A DNA stretch of 64,000 nucleotides from Opeltia flavorubescens (Eukaryota > Ascomycota > Lecanoromycetes > Teloschistales > Teloschistaceae): NCBI GenBank assembly GCA_000442125.1, contig KE546972.1, positions 518,022 to 582,021 of the forward strand, read 5' to 3'. Both the position numbers and the translations under genes were made by a program. Position 1 is the first letter of the stretch. Each line of letters opens with the position of its first letter. The notes beneath the pieces were generated by a model. The model ran no database searches. It was not told where the DNA came from and saw nothing but the letters and a program-made list of their open reading frames with translations. Below, in pieces: positions 46,202-57,443 of this stretch.

Positions 46202-46532
46202 TATTTACGAAAACATCGGTCAATGAATCTTATCGTGCAGCAATAGTAGTGGCGTTGAACACAGTTTGGGTCGTACGATTCGCACATAATGGATTCATGG
46301 GCAGGCGAGATGGAAGGAACAGACCTAGACTTTTGGGCAGCTTGAAATTTGTTGCAGTACGCCGGAGACGCGTCCTTAGCGTCCAAGACCGCGTGGAGAT
46401 CTGCGGCAGGCATGTGAAGCGAGTCATGACGGCATCTCAATGATTGACCTCTTCAATTACATTCGTAACTCACGTAGCCAGCAACATCGACTACTTCCTG
46501 TATTTTGCTGCCGCCTCTAAGATCAATTGTTG
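46202..46532. other. intergenic between TIP41 and CBP3
   Basis: 331 bp, with TIP41 and CBP3 in tandem on the plus strand. Overlapping ORFs on both strands show no motifs. Confidence 0.5.
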
Positions 46533-47649
46533 ATGGCTTCAGCCAACACATGTGCTACCTGCCTTCGAGCATTACGGCATCAATCACACCGTGTCTCCCC
46601 CAACCAGGTACAGCCAATCCCTATTCCGCCTCTGATCCCAATTATTGACTGAAGCAATTCTCAAGCTACGGATACCTGTCAGCAGAATATCCATCAGCCA
46701 CCGCTCATTCTCCGCCTCCTCGCCTTCTCCTGCCGCTCAAGCCACCGCACAAAGCTCGCCTGCTCCTTCATCTATTCCAAAACAGCCCCAATCCGAGCCC
46801 GAAGAGGCTGAACCCGTTCCCCCTACGCAAAAGCTTGCTGCCGAGATCCGAAAACGTGCCCCTGCTGTCACGGAAACCTACGTCGCCTACGGAGTCTGCG
46901 AGAAGCTAGTCAAAGAATGCGCCAGCCAAGCTGCATACACCATACCCCAACGCCATGAGAAGAATGGCGTGATACCGAAAACGGCAGACGGTCAGGATCT
47001 CGGCATGGGTACAGGATGGTGGTATGAATGTAGGTACTTTTTCGGTCTAAGAATCCCCTATCTTGCAATGCACCGTTATCCCATTCGACTGACTGACTTG
47101 CGCTGACATATGTTCCCTATCATAGCCCTCGGCCTTACTCCAACATTCAATAACTGGGCCCAAATCACCTTCCTCCACATGTACATACTTACCGTCCGGC
47201 TACGCGCATTCCCCGAAACGGTCGCACCATCCTGGCACCAGCATCTGCTCGATCATTTCTTCTACACCGCCGAGGACCGCATGGTACGCGAACATAATGT
47301 CTACTCACGCATGATCCGGAACAAATATCTCAAAGACCTATTTACGCAATGGCGCGGAGTTTTAGCAGCGTATGACGAGGGGCTAGTAAAGGGCGATGCG
47401 GTATTAGCGACTGCTGTGTGGAGAAATATCTTTTACGGGAAGGAGGATGTGGACTTGAAGGGGCTGGGGGAGGTGGTGAGTTATATGCGGGGTGTGTTGA
47501 AGGGGTTGGAAGGTATAGATGATGGGGACGTTGCGAAGGGGGATGTGGCGTTTGGGGATCCGGGGACGCAGAGCAAGATCGTGGAAATTAAGAGCAGGAT
47601 GATGGATACATTACCAGCGAGTGAGGATGGTCTGTCTTCAAAGAGGTGA
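46533..47649 (+). CDS. CBP3: ubiquinol-cytochrome-c reductase chaperone CBP3
   Basis: Exons 46533-46607, 46666-47029 and 47126-47649 give 320 aa. The N-terminus is basic and Ser-rich, a mitochondrial presequence (RALRHQSHRVSPNQLR...SHRSFSASS). The CBP3/UQCC1 domain shows WWYESLGLTPTFNNWAQITF (across intron 2), MYILTVRLRAFP, WHQHLLDHFFYTAEDRMV and ATAVWRNIFYGKEDVD. Cbp3 with Cbp6 binds mitoribosomes and newborn cytochrome b to begin complex III assembly. The first intron needs the second of two AG sites (CTCAAG) to stay in frame. The C-terminal tail is Gly/Asp-rich. Confidence 0.92.
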
Positions 47650-47922
47650 TCAGAAATCCTTCAATGTCTTTCCAAGACCCGCCAGAAAAATTATATATAC
47701 AATCGACTCGATATCAAGGGCATATGTATATGACTACAATTTCACCAACCACCATGCATTTTGATTACCGTCGGCGATCGTTCCACTAGAACCCAGGCTC
47801 AAACAGATCGCTCAGCTGATATAGCCCAAGTCGAGCCATTCATTCATATCTCTTGCTCAAACGATTGCTCCTAATGGGCATGGTCATATATTCACCAATA
47901 CAGAAGCTAGTGAAAGACCATC

Positions 47923-49953
47923 TCACGAACCGAACAAATCTTTCTCCACCATACTACGACAGATCGGATGATAGAAGTCCTTGTTCTTCTCAAAGGTCTT
48001 CACTGCCAGATCCCTATCCACCTTATTTAATCTCTTGTACCTGTTATCCCAATCCATGTCAGCCAAATATTTCCCTAAACTTAAAGCAACGACTTAAAAG
48101 ATAGCAACTTACAACGGCCTCACAAATTTCATCCTGCCCACTTTCCCCAGCAATTCCGCCGTCGGTTGCAGAACCTCGTCGCTCTTCGCCATCAACCCGA
48201 CAGTAAGATACCGGCTTAGAACCTCCACGTTCTGACTTTTCGTGAAGCTATAGGTTTCCCCAAGAACATGTAGCGCTTCCTTAGTCAACGGTTGCTCGAA
48301 ACCTTGGATCAGTTCAAGAAACACGACAATTTGGTTCGCCATCCAGCCCTTGATATCGTCCGATTGCGGTTCAAATTGCTTATTCTTTGAATCGCCATAT
48401 CCTTTCCACTTGTCAGCCAAAGCATAGCAGACATCCACCAAACTCGTATCAAACTTCGGTCTCGGAGGAAATCCAGGCTTGTAGAACCATGAATCCCAAT
48501 CCAGATCCCCAATCACTTTCGATGCCTCCGCATCCGGCGCGAAGAATTCAATCAGAGTCGCTTTGAAATCGTATGAATCAAGCGACTTGCCCTTATACTT
48601 CGTGAAATAATGCGGGATAAAAGCATCCCATTTCTCCTTCCCGATCAATTTCTCGAGGTAATAAAGAAAATGAAACCCCTTCTCATATGGCACGCTTGAA
48701 AATGCATCATCCGGATCCTTGCCCTTGAGATCAATGACCAATTTTGTAAACTCGTGATCTTCACCAAAGTTGGCAATGGAATCGCTTAGCGCTTTCCACC
48801 CAATGATGGCAGAGAAATCCCGATGAGGTTCCCCATGCACGGCTGCTTGGATTCTCCGCTCGAGGTATGTGGTCCAGCCTTCGTTGAGCCAGAAGTGCTC
48901 CCATGATGCGTTACTTACTAGATTTCCACTCCAGCTATGAGAGAGCTCATGGGCGATAACGTCCACGTTTTGGCGATCCCCAGAGATGATGGTTGGCGTG
49001 GCGAATGTGAAGACAGGGTTTTCCATTCCGCCATATGGGAAGCTTGGGGGGAGGACGAGGACGTTGTACGTATGCCATGCGTAAGGGTAAACGAGCTTTT
49101 CGGCAGTTTGGATGAAATGCTCGGTATCAGCTTCAAGTTCCCACTTTGATGCCGAGAGCTCTTCCGGGCCGGTGGCGACGGTGCTGCGGGGGCCAATAGA
49201 GGCCGTAGCGATGTCTCCACTAGCGATGGCAAAGAGGTAGCTTGGGATAGGAATATCTTGTTTGAACGTGTAAAGAGAAGTCTCCCCACTGGGACTAGGC
49301 TTGGGATCTTTCACGCCGGTTGAGATGCCACTAGCAATGACAGGTAAAGGAGATCTGATATTGAAATCAAAAGTGGATTTAACATCCGGTGTATCTTGAC
49401 AAGGAAACAAAGATCTCGCATGGATCGCTTGACATTGAGAAAACATATAAGGGTGCTTTCTATTTGATGTCTGAGCAGGGGTGAGCCATTGCAAAGCGGT
49501 GCACTTATCCGTGGTATCGACTTGGATATCGAGTTCAAGAGACTGGCCTTTCTCGGCTGCTTTTTCGAACTTTATTGACAGGGCGCTCCCGTAAGGCTCG
49601 AATCTTGGTAACAACTTCCAGCTTGACAAAATCTCGCCGCGAAGAGTGACAGATTTGACGTCAAGAAAGCTGGTGTCGAGCAATATCTCATTGCTCTCTG
49701 AATCACTGATGGATAGGAGCTTGAGTAAAACGTTGCCACTCAGTCTCTTCTTCTCGAAGACGATCTCGAAATTAGCTGTCGTATGTTTCGTTATGAAGTT
49801 GTTGTAATTAGAGAGAGTATTCGGGTCTCGAGGTGAATTAATTGTCGTAGAAGCCATCCTCCTGCCTGTATTAAATGAAACAGATTTTTTGGAAAGCAGC
49901 GTGCTCTCAATCTTAGAATTTGCTTTTATTGCAGTAAAAATGTATTTGAACAT
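47923..49953 (-). CDS. LAP2: leukotriene-A4-hydrolase-type aminopeptidase (M1)
   Basis: Exons 49953-48113 and 48040-47923 give 652 aa. It is an M1 zinc aminopeptidase/epoxide hydrolase. Marks are [24 protein letters not shown] (substrate anchor), HELSHSW with [11 protein letters not shown] (zinc site HExxH-18-E), and [13 protein letters not shown]. The last exon supplies the conserved tail ([16 protein letters not shown]). Two starts are plausible: Met 1 at 49953 gives an amphipathic, presequence-like leader, and Met 33 (MASTTINS, at 49857) gives the cytosolic form. Dual localisation is possible. It ends convergently with CBP3. Confidence 0.93.
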
Positions 49954-50441
49954 TCATTCGTGATGGTTTAGGAAGGCAATGATCAATTAAACAGGTTGGA
50001 GTATTGCGAAGACTTGCATGCGGAGGAAAAATGTCCTTCGTACATTAGGATGTACAGGATTAGAAGAAATTCACCAAATTTATGGATGCTTGATATATTC
50101 GTTCAGGAAACTACTATACGGACTTCAAGCTCACCTCAACCTTGATATCAATGATCGTAGGAGAGAGCGTATCATACTATATTGGGGTCAATTAAGGATT
50201 GTCTTAATCTACGGTTGACATCAATATAGCTCCCGACCACAAGCCAATGCATGATATTGAATTGCGTATGCCTGAATACCTCAATATCCTTTCCCAATAA
50301 TGCAGATTCCTATGTTACATGCTCCTGGCTCGCCTGGGTATCTTTAATGCATCCGAATAAATCCATGATATGCCGCCGGAAAAAGCCAAATATTCCATCG
50401 TGATATTATCCAGAGGTCCTCAACCACTCGTTATACTTTGG
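49954..50441. other. intergenic
   Basis: 488 bp between two minus-strand genes. It should contain the aminopeptidase promoter and the SET9 3' end. Confidence 0.5.
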
Positions 50442-52633
50442 CTAGGACCCTCGTCGACCACGCGCAGATTCTCGAAGTCTGGAGATTGGCCCCTTCTCAA
50501 ATCCGGTTACAACGCTGGTTGTGCGTGAGGTTGACTCAGATCCTGCCCTTACGCAACCTTTGCCTTTCTTCACCAACAATCTCTCCTCGAATGGAGGGAT
50601 GAACCGATGAACCGTTCTATGGTCCATCACCCTCTCCTCCTCATCGTCTCTTCCTACCTTGTCCGTCTTGGGCCACTGGAAACCATAAAGCTTGCTATGC
50701 CTCTCACATCGCGGGCATTCCTTCCGTGTCTGATACCCATTAGGCTGGACCCAGCATCCTGAGCAGGTTCGACAGTCGACCCATCGGCTATACTTCTCGC
50801 CGAGGAGAAGCGCCGTCCTCGTGTAGTCGCCGGGAATACGCAAGGATGCATCTTCAACTTCGATTGTGGGTATTATCTTCGTGTCTTGAGGCGCTCTCTT
50901 GCGCTTCGGTGTCTTCTCTGTGATTGTCATTGAGCCATCGTCCAGTTCAGCGTTTGGATCGAGCTCCGATAACTCGCTCTCTGAACTATCGCAATCGCTC
51001 TGTGATAGTAACTTTGGCGTTCCTTCCGGCTCCTCACTAGGCTGAAGTGTTGTCGCTGGGCTGGATAGCTGTGGGTTTTCGAATAGGGAATCATGATCGC
51101 TGCTCGAGATTGGTGTCTCTGTTGGCTTCTCGCTACGTAGGAAAGCACCTGGGCCGCTGTCACCCGTGGTAGGGGCCACTAACTCCAGCACTGGAGCAGT
51201 GCCTGTGATCCGCACGGGCGTATTGTTCGAGTCTGCTGAATCTCGGATGGCACTTGCACATGCCTTCGATGGCTTCTTCTTGAGGGCCGCCTTGAGCTCA
51301 TTAAAAATTGTATCGGCTACTGGAGAAGCTGGTGGTGTTGTTTTAACTATCGAGGGCTTGTTCTTGGACTTGGTCGCGGAGACCACGGAGCTTTCTGGCG
51401 TTTCATATCCCATGACCTTCAATGAACCAGGCACTATGCCTCCGCGGTTGTAATTTCTGGATGAACGGCGAGGCTCAACATTCTCGGTTTTCATGCGTTT
51501 GCGAGAGCTGCCTTGATCGGCCTCTGCATTATTGAGACTGGGTTCCTCATCTGGCCGAGCCCTCTTCTGGTTGGTTGTCAAGCAGCCTTTGCTGATCTTG
51601 TCCAAGGGTTCGACTGCCAAGGCCGAAGCCTTCTTTGTGGCTCTCGTCCTCGGTCTCTTGCTAATGTTTGGCTGAGGACTCAGAGAATTCGAAAGATCAC
51701 TTGTCCGACTGCGCTTCGTCGTTGTTAAACTGCGCAAAGAACGAGTGCGAGGGTTTTCATCTTCATCGTCTAGAAGTGAGGCATCACCAGAAGCTGCGAG
51801 GGATCCACTCCATGCACCACGTCCGGATTTTTCGCAGCTGCCGCATAGGCATTCGCAATTGGCCTCACCAAAGTAGTTATCTCCATAAGTCACGGTAATC
51901 TCCTCATCAACATTTATATCTCGAACTGCGACGATCTGCATACCTTCGGACCCTCGAGTAACTAAGCGTGCACTGGCATTGCAGTCGTGATTAGCAAAAC
52001 GGGCAGGGCCAAGGAAGAGAGATGTTTTCTTGTTTCGAACTGATGTTACAATGGAAAAGTCGCGTCGTGTAAGATCTAGGTCCTTCTCTTCTTCAGGTGT
52101 CATTGCCACAAGATTCCCCACGAGGTATTTCACTGTTTCACCCTTCTTAATTCCCCGGCGAGCAATAACGGCAGCTTCGTGGGTGACTATGGTGTAGCGA
52201 TTGGTCGTAGAAACCTCGAATGGGCAGTCTGGCAGCCAAATGCTGATGTACTTGCGCATATGGCGACAAAAGTCTTCCTTCTCACGATCTGACTTTAATG
52301 TAGCGTGGAATTTACGGAGGCCGGGCAGTTGAAGCAATAACGCCTCGGCCTCTTGCACGTCTTTGTCAACGATGACTTGACGTAAGAGAATGTTGGTGAC
52401 ATCGTCTTCCGAGATGCCCCGAGTCTGATTATACTTGGAGCGGTTCTTGCGGATTGTAGTCCAAAAGTATACCTGTTGGCTGTTAATCGAAAGCTCATCG
52501 AGGCCTGATTCTCATCCTTTGGACATACATGGTCGACAAGAGTGTCGGTTAAGATATCATCGTAGCTCGCCAGTTGGGTCAGAGTAAGACGCTCCTTCTT
52601 CGGCGAAACCAGCGCTTCTTTTGCTCTCGGCAT
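50442..52633 (-). CDS. SET9: histone H4-K20 methyltransferase SET9 (SUV420 type)
   Basis: Exons 52633-52529 and 52472-50442 join in phase 0 to 711 aa. The N-terminus RERL-type LTLTQLASYDDILTDTLVDH and DHVYFWTTIRKNRSKYNQTR mark SET9. The SET core shows FARFANHDCNASA-type FANHDCNAS, VRDINVDEEITVTYGDNYFG and a post-SET CECLCGSC for zinc. The SAM and lysine channel residues appear intact. Residues ~240-560 are low complexity. A second Cys cluster follows near the end: VDCRTCSGCWV and ECPRCERH, which looks like an extra zinc site. The enzyme methylates H4K20 and supports the DNA-damage checkpoint in fission yeast. Confidence 0.95.
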
Positions 52634-53140
52634 ATTGAAGATTGCGTGAACACTAGAAATAAAGTCTTATGAAATGAAGAGAATGACTACTCAGAGTGGA
52701 ATCGCGCGTTGGTGTAGAGATTGGGTTGATGCAAGGAAGGCACATTCGAACATAGCTGAAAAGAACAAGGCGATGCAGATAGAATGCGGCTGGGCAATTG
52801 TAGGGAGAGACAATAGCGAAAAGGAGAAGGGAACATCCTTTGACAAAAGAAACAATAGCGACGACTTTGGACCCCGCTTGCTATACCTCCATTAATACCA
52901 TCTCACCCAACAATATGGACTTTGGGCACCAAGAACACATGTCCCCTGAAACGAAATCAAGGGTGGTGAGATGCTTACGAAATGCACTAGGCCTGTCGAT
53001 CTCCCGTGCCAAGTCCAGACGAGAACTCGGATTATTCGACAATCTATTAATATTTCTGCACTAAAACCACATCTCCCTACCTTTGGCACTGACCGATTTG
53101 GGCACCTTGAATCCGTCAACGCCTTCCCTATGTTGCCACG
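52634..53140. promoter_or_regulatory. upstream region, SET9 / mitochondrial uL14
   Basis: 507 bp between divergent starts. No gene seen. Confidence 0.45.
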
Positions 53141-53735
53141 ATGATACAACTCAAGGTCCTGAAGCCCCTTCGCGAAAATGCTGTGACGTAAGACTGATCA
53201 CCAAAACAGACGATGCTTAATTGCATCGATAATTCCGGAGCCACCATTGTCGAATGCATCGCAAACATGAAAATGAAAAGGCATGCAAGAATCGGTACAT
53301 TAATTTTGCTCCGCTATATTTGAATCCACACACTGAAGGAAACAGGCGACAGAATCATCGTGGTAGTCCAGAAGGCGCGCAACTTGGGCGAAGCAGGCCC
53401 TGGGGGTAGCACCGGTTCAAATACAGCAGCTAAAGTACGAAGGGGCGATATAAGACATGCCATCGTGGTGCGCACGGCGAAGAAAGTGCAAAGACCAGAT
53501 GGCATGGTAGTCAAGTTTGATGATAATGCGTGCGCCTTGATTGGGAAGAATGGAGAGCCGATTGGGACAAGGATAAATGGTGAGCTATCCGCATAATCTT
53601 GCCACTGACCACCATGGGCTTTTATGGATAATTATTGCACTGAAATGCTAACGTCGGCTAATAGGAGTTGTTGGGTCGGAGCTGCGGGACAAGAAGTGGT
53701 CCAAGATCCTGAGTTTAGCTTCTCAGCATGTATGA
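53141..53735 (+). CDS. MRPL38: mitochondrial ribosomal protein uL14m
   Basis: Exons 53141-53155, 53210-53294, 53346-53579 and 53665-53735 give 134 aa, matching the family. Spliced motifs are [80 protein letters not shown] and [20 protein letters not shown]. It belongs to the mitochondrial large subunit. The first exon has only five codons, and its donor reads GTCCTG, a poor match to the usual GTRNGT. The protein sequence nevertheless requires this junction. The other three borders are standard. Confidence 0.9.
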
Positions 53736-54243
53736 AAGACCGAAGTCCATGAGGAAAAGAGGGGACTATTCAGATGAGGCATACCAGCCATTATGTCCTT
53801 TGAGATCAGCCTCTCGAATTCACGGTTTCTTTCTTGCTATGATCGGCGACAGAAGGAATGAAAATTTCATCCCAAATCCAAACACACCGTACTATCATCT
53901 CTCAATCAAAACATCAAAACATCAACCGCCATACGGTCGTGATGGCGAAGACCACTGCGAAAAATCTACAGTGGAAATATGTGTGGTGATGCAAATACAT
54001 AGAAGCGACCATGGTTGCGCTGGCCGGGAGCAGAGCAGAGCAATAGAAAGGATCTACAATTGGTGTTGCGAAGTGGCAGCGTGTAAGCATGGGACTCGGT
54101 CAATCAAATCAAGCTTCTAAATCATACTGATTCTCAAAATTCTGCTTATATCAAAAAATGCGGCCAAATTCCTTGACTCCAACCCCTGGTATTGCCATGA
54201 AGCCACCAACACCATCGCCATGATCGCAAACCTTCGTAAATCA
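53736..54243. other. convergent intergenic spacer
   Basis: 508 bp between uL14m and RPB9. A plus-strand ORF of ~130 codons has no motif and is not supported. Confidence 0.5.
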
Positions 54244-55019
54244 TTATTGGAAAATGTGACCGCAGCTACAGCAGACGTAAAAAAGTTTCTGCAATGGAGA
54301 TGTTCAGCACATGTGCTGGGATGCGCGTAGGCTGGGGAAAGCTTACCATCCCCGTTTCTGCAGATCGCTGCTGCGATTGGAAGAAGACTGCCTCGTTCTC
54401 ATGGCACTTCGGGCATTTCTTGTTCGATCGCGGTAACTGTTTGAGTTCACGTCAGCAAAAGGTTCATAAGCTTTTGCCTCCACCGCCATGCTCTCTGTCA
54501 TGGGATCAGTGTTTTGTGCTTCTCCGTCTGCTTCTTCCGAGTGTTCATCTTCGCTGCTACTGTCCTCGTAATCTTCTTCTTCATCACTCTTGGCAGAGCA
54601 ATCATCAGCCACGGCCCCATCCTCATCGACTCCACCGCAGAAGTCGCATGTCACGGCTTGACCGCAGAGAGTGCAGCAAACATCAGGCAGACCAACCGTA
54701 GGATCCGAGCCAACGTCCTGGGTGACACCTGCAGTTTCTCCGATTATGTTGTATATGCTGTTCCGGAATACACATGCTGAAGCGGCATCCTCGCTGTATT
54801 GGCATGTCCTGCAGGCAAACATAAGCTTATTGTTGATCCGATCTTCCTTGGCGTAAAGCATGTTGGAGCTGATTTCCAGTCAGCAAGATACGGTGGATGA
54901 AAAGCATTTCTCACTTACCATTCTCTACAGAATCTAAAGGTAATCTGTTCTTTTTCTGGCTTTACCGGCTGGGTGGGTGACTGGATGTCGGTCGCTGAAG
55001 CCGCTGGCGATGCGGACAT
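54244..55019 (-). CDS. RPB9: RNA polymerase II subunit RPB9, with acidic CxxC insert
   Basis: Exon 1 is 55019-54919, exon 3 54436-54347 and exon 4 54288-54244. Exon 2 starts at 54868. The N-terminal zinc ribbon is [14 protein letters not shown]...[25 protein letters not shown] follows. The C-terminal TFIIS-like ribbon is [20 protein letters not shown] ... [10 protein letters not shown]. Between them exon 2 can end in two ways, both in phase 0. Ending at 54697 (donor GTTGGT, 260-nt intron) gives a normal 135-aa RPB9 with DPT-LPRSNK. Ending at 54484 (donor GTGGAG, 47-nt intron) gives 206 aa with a 71-residue acidic insert holding [13 protein letters not shown]. The insert stays open and has paired CxxC, so it may be coding. 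Confidence 0.9.
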
Positions 55020-55402
55020 CTTGTTTTATTCGTTGGTAATCTTGCGAGATCAACACTGAAAGTCTTTGATGCTGACTGTGGGCTATCCTAGAAAGTTCGG
55101 GTTCAGGGCGATATTGGGAAGAGCTGGTATATCTTAAAGGTGGCAGTCAGAAGATCTGATGTCGGGAGACTTTTGAATATGTGATCGACACGTGCTAGCT
55201 GGGACCTGCATGGGTCTAGCTTGTTTTGCCGAAGCGTATGCTCTTGACCCCGCCTTGCCCGCCAAGCACAGGCCCATTTCGTGCTATCGATTCAGAACTT
55301 GACAATTATAGTTACTGCAAACAATATACACATAACCGCTTTCACCGTGCCTGCCCGTTTGCTCAAGCTCGTCGAATAATTGGTTTTTTGACAGTCTTCA
55401 GG
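55020..55402. promoter_or_regulatory. bidirectional promoter, RPB9 / ESS1
   Basis: 383 bp between divergent starts of two genes that both act on RNA polymerase II. Confidence 0.5.
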
Positions 55403-56079
55403 ATGGTATCTATCAACAAGGCATGCTGTTTGAAACGTTCCTTCGCTGACCTCATCGTTCAAGACTGACGCAGGCCTTCCCGCTGGATGGGAAGTCCGCC
55501 ATTCGAATTCGAAAAACCTACCCTACTTTTTCAACGCATCAAGCAAAGAATCACGATGGGAGCCTCCCGAGGAAACTGATTTGGAAAAATTGAAAACATA
55601 CATGGCACAGAATACACGGAAGCCAGAAGGGAAGATCCGAGCTGCCCATTTGCTTGTGAAGCACAAAGATAGCAGAAGACCCAGTAGCTGGAAAGAACAG
55701 AATATAACACGGTCGAAAGAAGAGGCGATAGACATACTGAAGGGTCATGAGAAACGTATACGGTCGGGAGATGTCAGCCTAGGGGATCTGGCGCAGACCG
55801 AATCTGATTGCAGCAGCGCGAAAAAGCGTGGGGATTTGTGAGTCGACTGCGTTTGCAGGTGAAGATGGGTCGCTGATATCTCTACAAGAGGACCATTTGG
55901 GAAAGGCGAAATGCAAAAGGAGTTCGAGGAGGTTGCTTTTGGATTGGAGCCGGGTCAAGTCAGTAATGTTGTAGAGACGGCTTCTGGAGTTCATTTGATC
56001 CAAAGGTGAGTGCAAGAATGCTTAAGTTCCATTACCATGTTATATCGACGTAGTATTGACAATGGGTAGACTGGAGTGA
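55403..56079 (+). CDS. ESS1: parvulin prolyl isomerase ESS1/PIN1
   Basis: Exons 55403-55427, 55474-55837, 55889-56005 and 56070-56079 give 171 aa, the same size as yeast Ess1. The WW domain reads LPAGWEVRHSNSKNLPYFFN then ESRWEPP. The parvulin domain has the phosphate-binding basic loop and catalytic set: IRAAHLLVKHKDSRRPSSW, SGDVSLGDLAQTESDCSSAK, RGDLGPFGKGEMQKEFEEVA, ending GVHLIQRLE. Ess1 isomerises phospho-Ser-Pro in the Pol II CTD. The first exon (25 nt) has a GTTTGA donor; the model is chosen because it is the only one that reaches GWEVRHS in frame. The last exon is 10 nt (R-L-E-stop). Confidence 0.9.
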
Positions 56080-56413
56080 AAGGACAGGTCTCTCTCGGTT
56101 CTTCATCTATTCCGGTTGGCTGGAAGCAAGTCAAAAGTACGTCCCATATCGAATAGAATACTGGCTCTTCACGTAAGACATTCGAACATATCTCAATGGA
56201 AGGCGCGAGAATACGAGGGTGGATGTGTACGTTACAGTGTCTAGGTAACCTTGAGATACAAAAAGATCGGGAATATGGGGAAGTTTTAGTTCGGCACAGA
56301 AAAATCAACCCTCTAATCTAACACCAAACTCCATCAAATTCAAGTTTACTCTACTCATGCTCGCTTTTTGATACCTTGGACAAAATACTGCACAATCGCA
56401 GCCTCTGTGACTC
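56080..56413. other. convergent intergenic spacer
   Basis: 334 bp, 3' ends of ESS1 and the MGNFC gene. Nothing else seen. Confidence 0.5.
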
Positions 56414-57147
56414 TCAGCTTTCAGCAGGTGGTGAACCGCCTCCCATAAAGGCTGCAGCAGCATCCTGTGGCTCCTCTTGCTCTTTTGGTCTTCTAGCATG
56501 CGGCATTTGACGGGCTCGTCCTCGAGCAGCAAACTTCGGAGCTCGAGCTTGAAAGTTTCCATATTGCCGGCCGGGAGAACCAAGACCTTCAGACACGTCA
56601 TCCCCAAATTGTTCTTCGTCGTCGTCGCCGTTAAGTGCAGCAGGCTGATAGCCAGGGTAACTACCATACACGGCCGCTGCTCTTGGGGGAAGACCCTGAG
56701 GACCTTGATGAAGGGGGGATCTGGGGCTGGGGAGTACTCCTCCTCGAGGACCGTACGGTTGATCGGGCACCGTGGCGTAATACATTTCGTCTGAGCTGTT
56801 GTGCCTTCCTGGCTGTCTTTGTCGACTTCCTACGCTGTATTAGCACCGAACGAACATCCAGACTACGGGTAAGAAACGGTCGTGAAGTGACTGAGGCTCT
56901 GAAGGACCCATACTGCTTTCTCCAATTCACTCGTAAAACGCGTTCACTTACTGCGCTGACCATTCTGTCCATGGCTAGCCTCGTTTTTTTGTCTCCGCCG
57001 CTCTTGCCTTTCTCGGCCCAATTGTGCGCTCACCTGGGCATGATCTGCTATCTGTCGGAGCGTGTGGCGGACGAGCTCCTTGTCATTTTGATCGAGCCTC
57101 ACTTCATACTCTAAACGCCGATGAGGAGTACTACAGAAGTTTCCCAT
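56414..57147 (-). CDS. MGNFC-type hypothetical protein, likely lipid-anchored
   Basis: Exons 57147-56952 and 56829-56414 give 203 aa. I do not recognise the family. The N-terminus MGNFCSTPHRR fits an N-myristoylation site (G2, S6) with an adjacent Cys for palmitoylation, so membrane attachment is likely. Residues ~14-55 form a helix (YEVRLDQNDKELVRHTLRQI). A basic stretch (QERRRQKNE) and a Pro/Gly/Ala-rich, Arg/Gly-spiced C-terminal half (LNGDDDEEQFGDD, FAARGRARQM) follow. The intron is 122 nt with a CTAAT branch. An in-frame upstream Met (57171) would remove the Gly-2 signal, so the shorter start is preferred. Confidence 0.65.
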
Positions 57148-57443
57148 CCTGTTGAGTTGTCTTACTAGCACATATACCGGAACGTGGATGGTATGAAAAT
57201 AAAGGACAAGAGAAGCTGGATGTGGGCATCCTGTACGCTGAGAAGGATTTTTTCTTTTTAAAATGACTAAATGGTTTGATTGAAGTTTGGTTTGTTGTCT
57301 GGATCAAAGCGATCGTCTTGTTTGAAGACCTTGGCTGGCAAACAATCTCTAATGTTTGTTGTCACAAGCTTGCTTGGTTAACTCGCTCCATTGGCATAAT
57401 GAGCTGTATCAGAAGCCAAAGGTGACATTAGTCGAACCTTTCT

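Noticed and set aside
53728-54120. 130-codon plus-strand ORF after uL14m
   Set aside because: Overlaps the uL14m stop in another frame and shows no motif.
54294-54701. Plus-strand ORF opposite RPB9
   Set aside because: Shadow of the RPB9 exons, with no motif.
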